From Gammaproteobacteria bacterium 53_120_T64 (lineage in GTDB: Bacteria > Pseudomonadota > Gammaproteobacteria > Pseudomonadales > Porticoccaceae): a stretch of 38,256 bases of DNA. The stretch covers positions 1 to 38,256 of the forward strand of contig MAAT01000061.1 in assembly GCA_002162815.1 (NCBI GenBank). Reading direction: 5' to 3'. The stretch's first letter is position 1, and every line of letters begins with the position of its first letter. This document shows positions 36,087 through 38,256 of the stretch, piece after piece. The notes under the pieces were generated by a model. It was given only the letters and a program-made list of their open reading frames with translations, made no database searches and was not told the origin of the DNA. The translations under genes were made by a program, and so were the position numbers.

Positions 36087-36181
36087 GCTAACGAGTCGCT
36101 TTTGTGAGAAATTCGTGCTAAAAAAGACCGGCTTTGATGTGGAAATAGTGAGCCCCAAATAATAAATATAAGGAGCGAACC

Positions 36182-37267
36182 ATGGTTGGATTAACGCTGG
36201 TTTTTATTTTTTTATCAATACTCTATCTGTTGCGCTGGCCGGTGGTGATAGAGCCAATTGGCTGGCATCCCCCTGTGGCGCCGCCCTATGAGGGCCGTTT
36301 TGCCTTTACCAACTCACTGCGCAAAGCCGAAAAGCTGTGGCGTGGCAAATTGGCCGGGCCGGAGGCGACGGCGATTAAAGACGGCTACCTGTACACCGGT
36401 TTAAGTGACGGCAATGTGGTGCGTGCGTCGATCGACGGCTCGAGTGACCCCGAGGTGCTGGCGAATACTGGCGGCCACCCACTGGGTATGAAGTTTGACG
36501 CAGCGGGTAATCTGATCATTTGCGACGCCGATAAGGGCTTGGTTTGCATCACGCCTGAGGGCGAGGTCAGCGTGCTCAGTGATGAGGTCGATGGTCGCCC
36601 CTACAATGTGGCGGACGATCTCGACATCGCCCCCGACGGTAAAATTTATTTCAGTGACATCTCCAGTAAATACAGCATGGCTCAGGCCGGTTACGCGATG
36701 ATGGAGGACAACCCTCTCGGTGAGTTGATTTGTTACGACCCTGCCACAAAGAGCAGCCGTGTGGTGCTCGATAATTTACATCTGGCCAACGGTGTGGCGA
36801 TGGGTCCTGGTGGCGACTATGTGTTGGTCAATCAAACCCTTGGTTTCTGTGTGACGCGCTTGTGGTTGCAGGGGCCGAAGGCGGGGCAAAGTGAGCCCTT
36901 TGTACTGAGCCTGCCCGGTGGTCCCGACAATATTACCTACAATGGCAAAGGCACCTTCTGGGTGGCGCTGGCCTATCCGCGTTTTCCCCGGCTTGAGGCC
37001 CTGGCCTCCCGGCCCTTTAAAAAGAAATTAATGATGCGCCTGCCGCGCTTTCTGGCCCTAGTGCCGGAGTTTTTTAATGGCTTAAATCTCCCGACCTTTG
37101 GCTTGCTGGTCGGTGTCGATATGGAGGGCAATATTACCCACTTTATGGATGCCAAAGACAACTCCATCGGCATGGTGACCAGCGTCCTCGAGCACGAGGG
37201 TCATCTGTATTTGGGCAGCTTGATGTCTGACTACGTGGCCAGAATACCGGTGCCCGAGCCGGTTTAA
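36182..37267 (+). CDS. SMP-30/strictosidine-synthase-like beta-propeller protein, membrane anchored
   Basis: A 361-residue protein with one N-terminal membrane helix (about residues 3-20, LTLVFIFLSILYLL) and a six-bladed propeller of the strictosidine synthase / SMP-30 / gluconolactonase group. Visible pieces are GPEATAIKDGYLYTGLSDG, HPLGMKFDAAGNLIICDADK, VADDLDIAPDGKIYFSDISS, the LANGVAMGPGGDYVLVNQT region and GGPDNITYNGKGTFWVAL. Plant strictosidine synthase chemistry should not be assumed; bacterial and animal (APMAP-type) relatives are mostly lactonase- or arylesterase-like or unknown. TAAGGAG 6 nt upstream supports the start. It lies between rnr and rlmB, which are adjacent in relatives, so it is probably an insertion. 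Confidence 0.88.
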   Translation: MVGLTLVFIFLSILYLLRWPVVIEPIGWHPPVAPPYEGRFAFTNSLRKAEKLWRGKLAGPEATAIKDGYLYTGLSDGNVVRASIDGSSDPEVLANTGGHPLGMKFDAAGNLIICDADKGLVCITPEGEVSVLSDEVDGRPYNVADDLDIAPDGKIYFSDISSKYSMAQAGYAMMEDNPLGELICYDPATKSSRVVLDNLHLANGVAMGPGGDYVLVNQTLGFCVTRLWLQGPKAGQSEPFVLSLPGGPDNITYNGKGTFWVALAYPRFPRLEALASRPFKKKLMMRLPRFLALVPEFFNGLNLPTFGLLVGVDMEGNITHFMDAKDNSIGMVTSVLEHEGHLYLGSLMSDYVARIPVPEPV

Positions 37268-37441
37268 GGCAGAGCGACGGGGCGCCGCTATGGTACTGGG
37301 TCGGATTTTCGGGTGCTATAAAACCGGCTGCCCGGAGTAAGTCACTACATCGGCACAGAACCGGGTAAACTAGCGCCCCGTTCGCTGGCAAACTGCCTCG
37401 AGCTTACTGGGGAGTGTTGGCGTCGAAATGAGTAGTCGGTT

Positions 37442-38227
37442 ATGAGTAGTTCTAGTGGTATGCAGTGGGTCTACGGCCTGCACGCGGTACAGGCCCTGTT
37501 AAAAACCGATGCCGAGCGGGTCAAAGAGCTGCGCCTGCAACGCGGCCGCAAAGATCAGCGCCAGCAAAAAATACAGGCCTTGGCCGACCGGGAGGACATC
37601 CCTTGGTTATGGGCGACGCGCAAAGAACTCGATGCGCTACTTGCCTCTGCAGCGGAAGAGGGTGAAGAACTCAACCATCAAGGTGTAGCCGCACTCTGCA
37701 CGGCGGGCGCGGTACAAGACGAAGCTTTCCTGCTGAACCTGCTTGGCGAGTTGCAAGAGCCGGCACTGTTACTGGTGCTCGATGAAGTCACCGACCCTCA
37801 CAATATGGGGGCCTGTCTGCGCACCGCCGATGCCGCCGGTGTCCAGGCTATTGTCACCACCAAAGACCGCTCCGTGGGCATTACCCCGGTGGTGCGCAAA
37901 GTGGCCTCGGGTGCGGCCGATTCCGTGCCCCTGGTCGTCGTCACCAACCTGTCGCGAACGCTGAATAAGCTCAAACAAGAGGGTTTGTGGATTATTGGCA
38001 CCGATGGTGAAGCCCAGGCCGATGTCTATGCAACGGATTTTACGGTGCCGATGGCATTGGTGATGGGGGCCGAGGGCAAGGGCTTGCGACGCCTGACCAA
38101 AGAGACCTGTGATAGTCTCGTCAAGCTACCGATGGCCGGCACAGTGAGCAGTTTAAATGTATCCGTCGCTGCCGGTGTGTGTTTATTTGAGGTGGTGAGG
38201 CAAAGGCAGGGAAGTCACGGCGGTTGA
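37442..38227 (+). CDS. rlmB: 23S rRNA (guanosine-2251 2'-O)-methyltransferase
   Basis: RlmB methylates the 2'-O of G2251 in the peptidyl-transferase P loop of 23S rRNA using S-adenosylmethionine. The N-terminal RNA-binding domain (VYGLHAVQALLKTDAERVKEL) is followed by the SPOUT knot with its three motifs: LDEVTDPHNMGACLRTADAAG (motif 1, with the catalytic N and R), LVMGAEGKGLRRLT (motif 2) and PMAGTVSSLNVSVAAGVCLF (motif 3). At 261 residues it has slightly more than the usual length. A five-codon open frame at 37428-37445 ends on a TGA that overlaps its ATG. The rnr-rlmB neighbourhood is conserved, and rpsF would be expected beyond the window. Confidence 0.97.
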   Translation: MSSSSGMQWVYGLHAVQALLKTDAERVKELRLQRGRKDQRQQKIQALADREDIPWLWATRKELDALLASAAEEGEELNHQGVAALCTAGAVQDEAFLLNLLGELQEPALLLVLDEVTDPHNMGACLRTADAAGVQAIVTTKDRSVGITPVVRKVASGAADSVPLVVVTNLSRTLNKLKQEGLWIIGTDGEAQADVYATDFTVPMALVMGAEGKGLRRLTKETCDSLVKLPMAGTVSSLNVSVAAGVCLFEVVRQRQGSHGG

Positions 38228-38256
38228 CAGCCCTCGCTCTATTTATAAGAAAGTTT

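Overview
The window looks like a chromosomal segment of a marine-type gammaproteobacterium related to the Pseudomonas/Cellvibrio/Spongiibacter side of the class. The basis is gene order and protein family: carB-greA; queG divergent from nnr-tsaE-amiB-mutL-miaA-hfq-hflX-hflK-hflC; then DUF2065, hisZ, purA, a tRNA-Leu, rnr and rlmB. MutL keeps an endonuclease-type motif, so the organism is unlikely to be an enteric with MutH-dependent repair. The genus cannot be fixed from the sequence alone.

Layout. 1-3782: carB (its partner carA presumably lies just outside) and greA. 3837-5281: two accessory genes, a carboxymuconolactone-decarboxylase-type protein and a crotonase-fold protein that lacks both usual catalytic glutamates; two terminators follow. 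5647-7095 (minus): rpsT, with a GTG start and its own strong promoter, and queG. 7317-17661: the classic nnr-to-hflC tRNA modification, cell-wall, repair, Hfq and FtsH-regulator cluster, tightly packed with several overlapping start/stop codons and closed by a strong terminator at 17766-17788. 17846-20655: DUF2065, hisZ and purA.

20740-33056 is an accessory block inserted where relatives have purA next to tRNA-Leu and rnr. It holds (a) a plus-strand CoA cluster: a thiolase-like protein without the nucleophilic cysteine, a DUF35 zinc-ribbon/OB partner, an isopropylmalate-dehydrogenase-like enzyme and a deazaflavin-nitroreductase-family protein; (b) a minus-strand branched-chain 2-oxoacid dehydrogenase operon (E1 alpha, E1 beta, E2, no E3) with a divergent Lrp/AsnC regulator; (c) a YheT-type hydrolase; (d) an AT-richer, gene-poor stretch with decayed coding fragments, long inverted repeats, a PAPS sulfotransferase, a truncated haemoglobin and a secreted protein of unknown function. 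33145-38256: tRNA-Leu(CAG), rnr, an SMP-30/strictosidine-synthase-like membrane-anchored protein placed between rnr and rlmB, and rlmB.

Most of the window is well-known housekeeping DNA. I did not find a clear new defence system, CRISPR array, complete mobile element or phage. The parts most worth a second look are the CoA cluster with non-canonical active sites, the inverted-repeat leaders upstream of the sulfotransferase and the haemoglobin, the dyads in the bkd/Lrp intergenic region, and a possible terminator/antiterminator pair in front of the DUF2065 gene.
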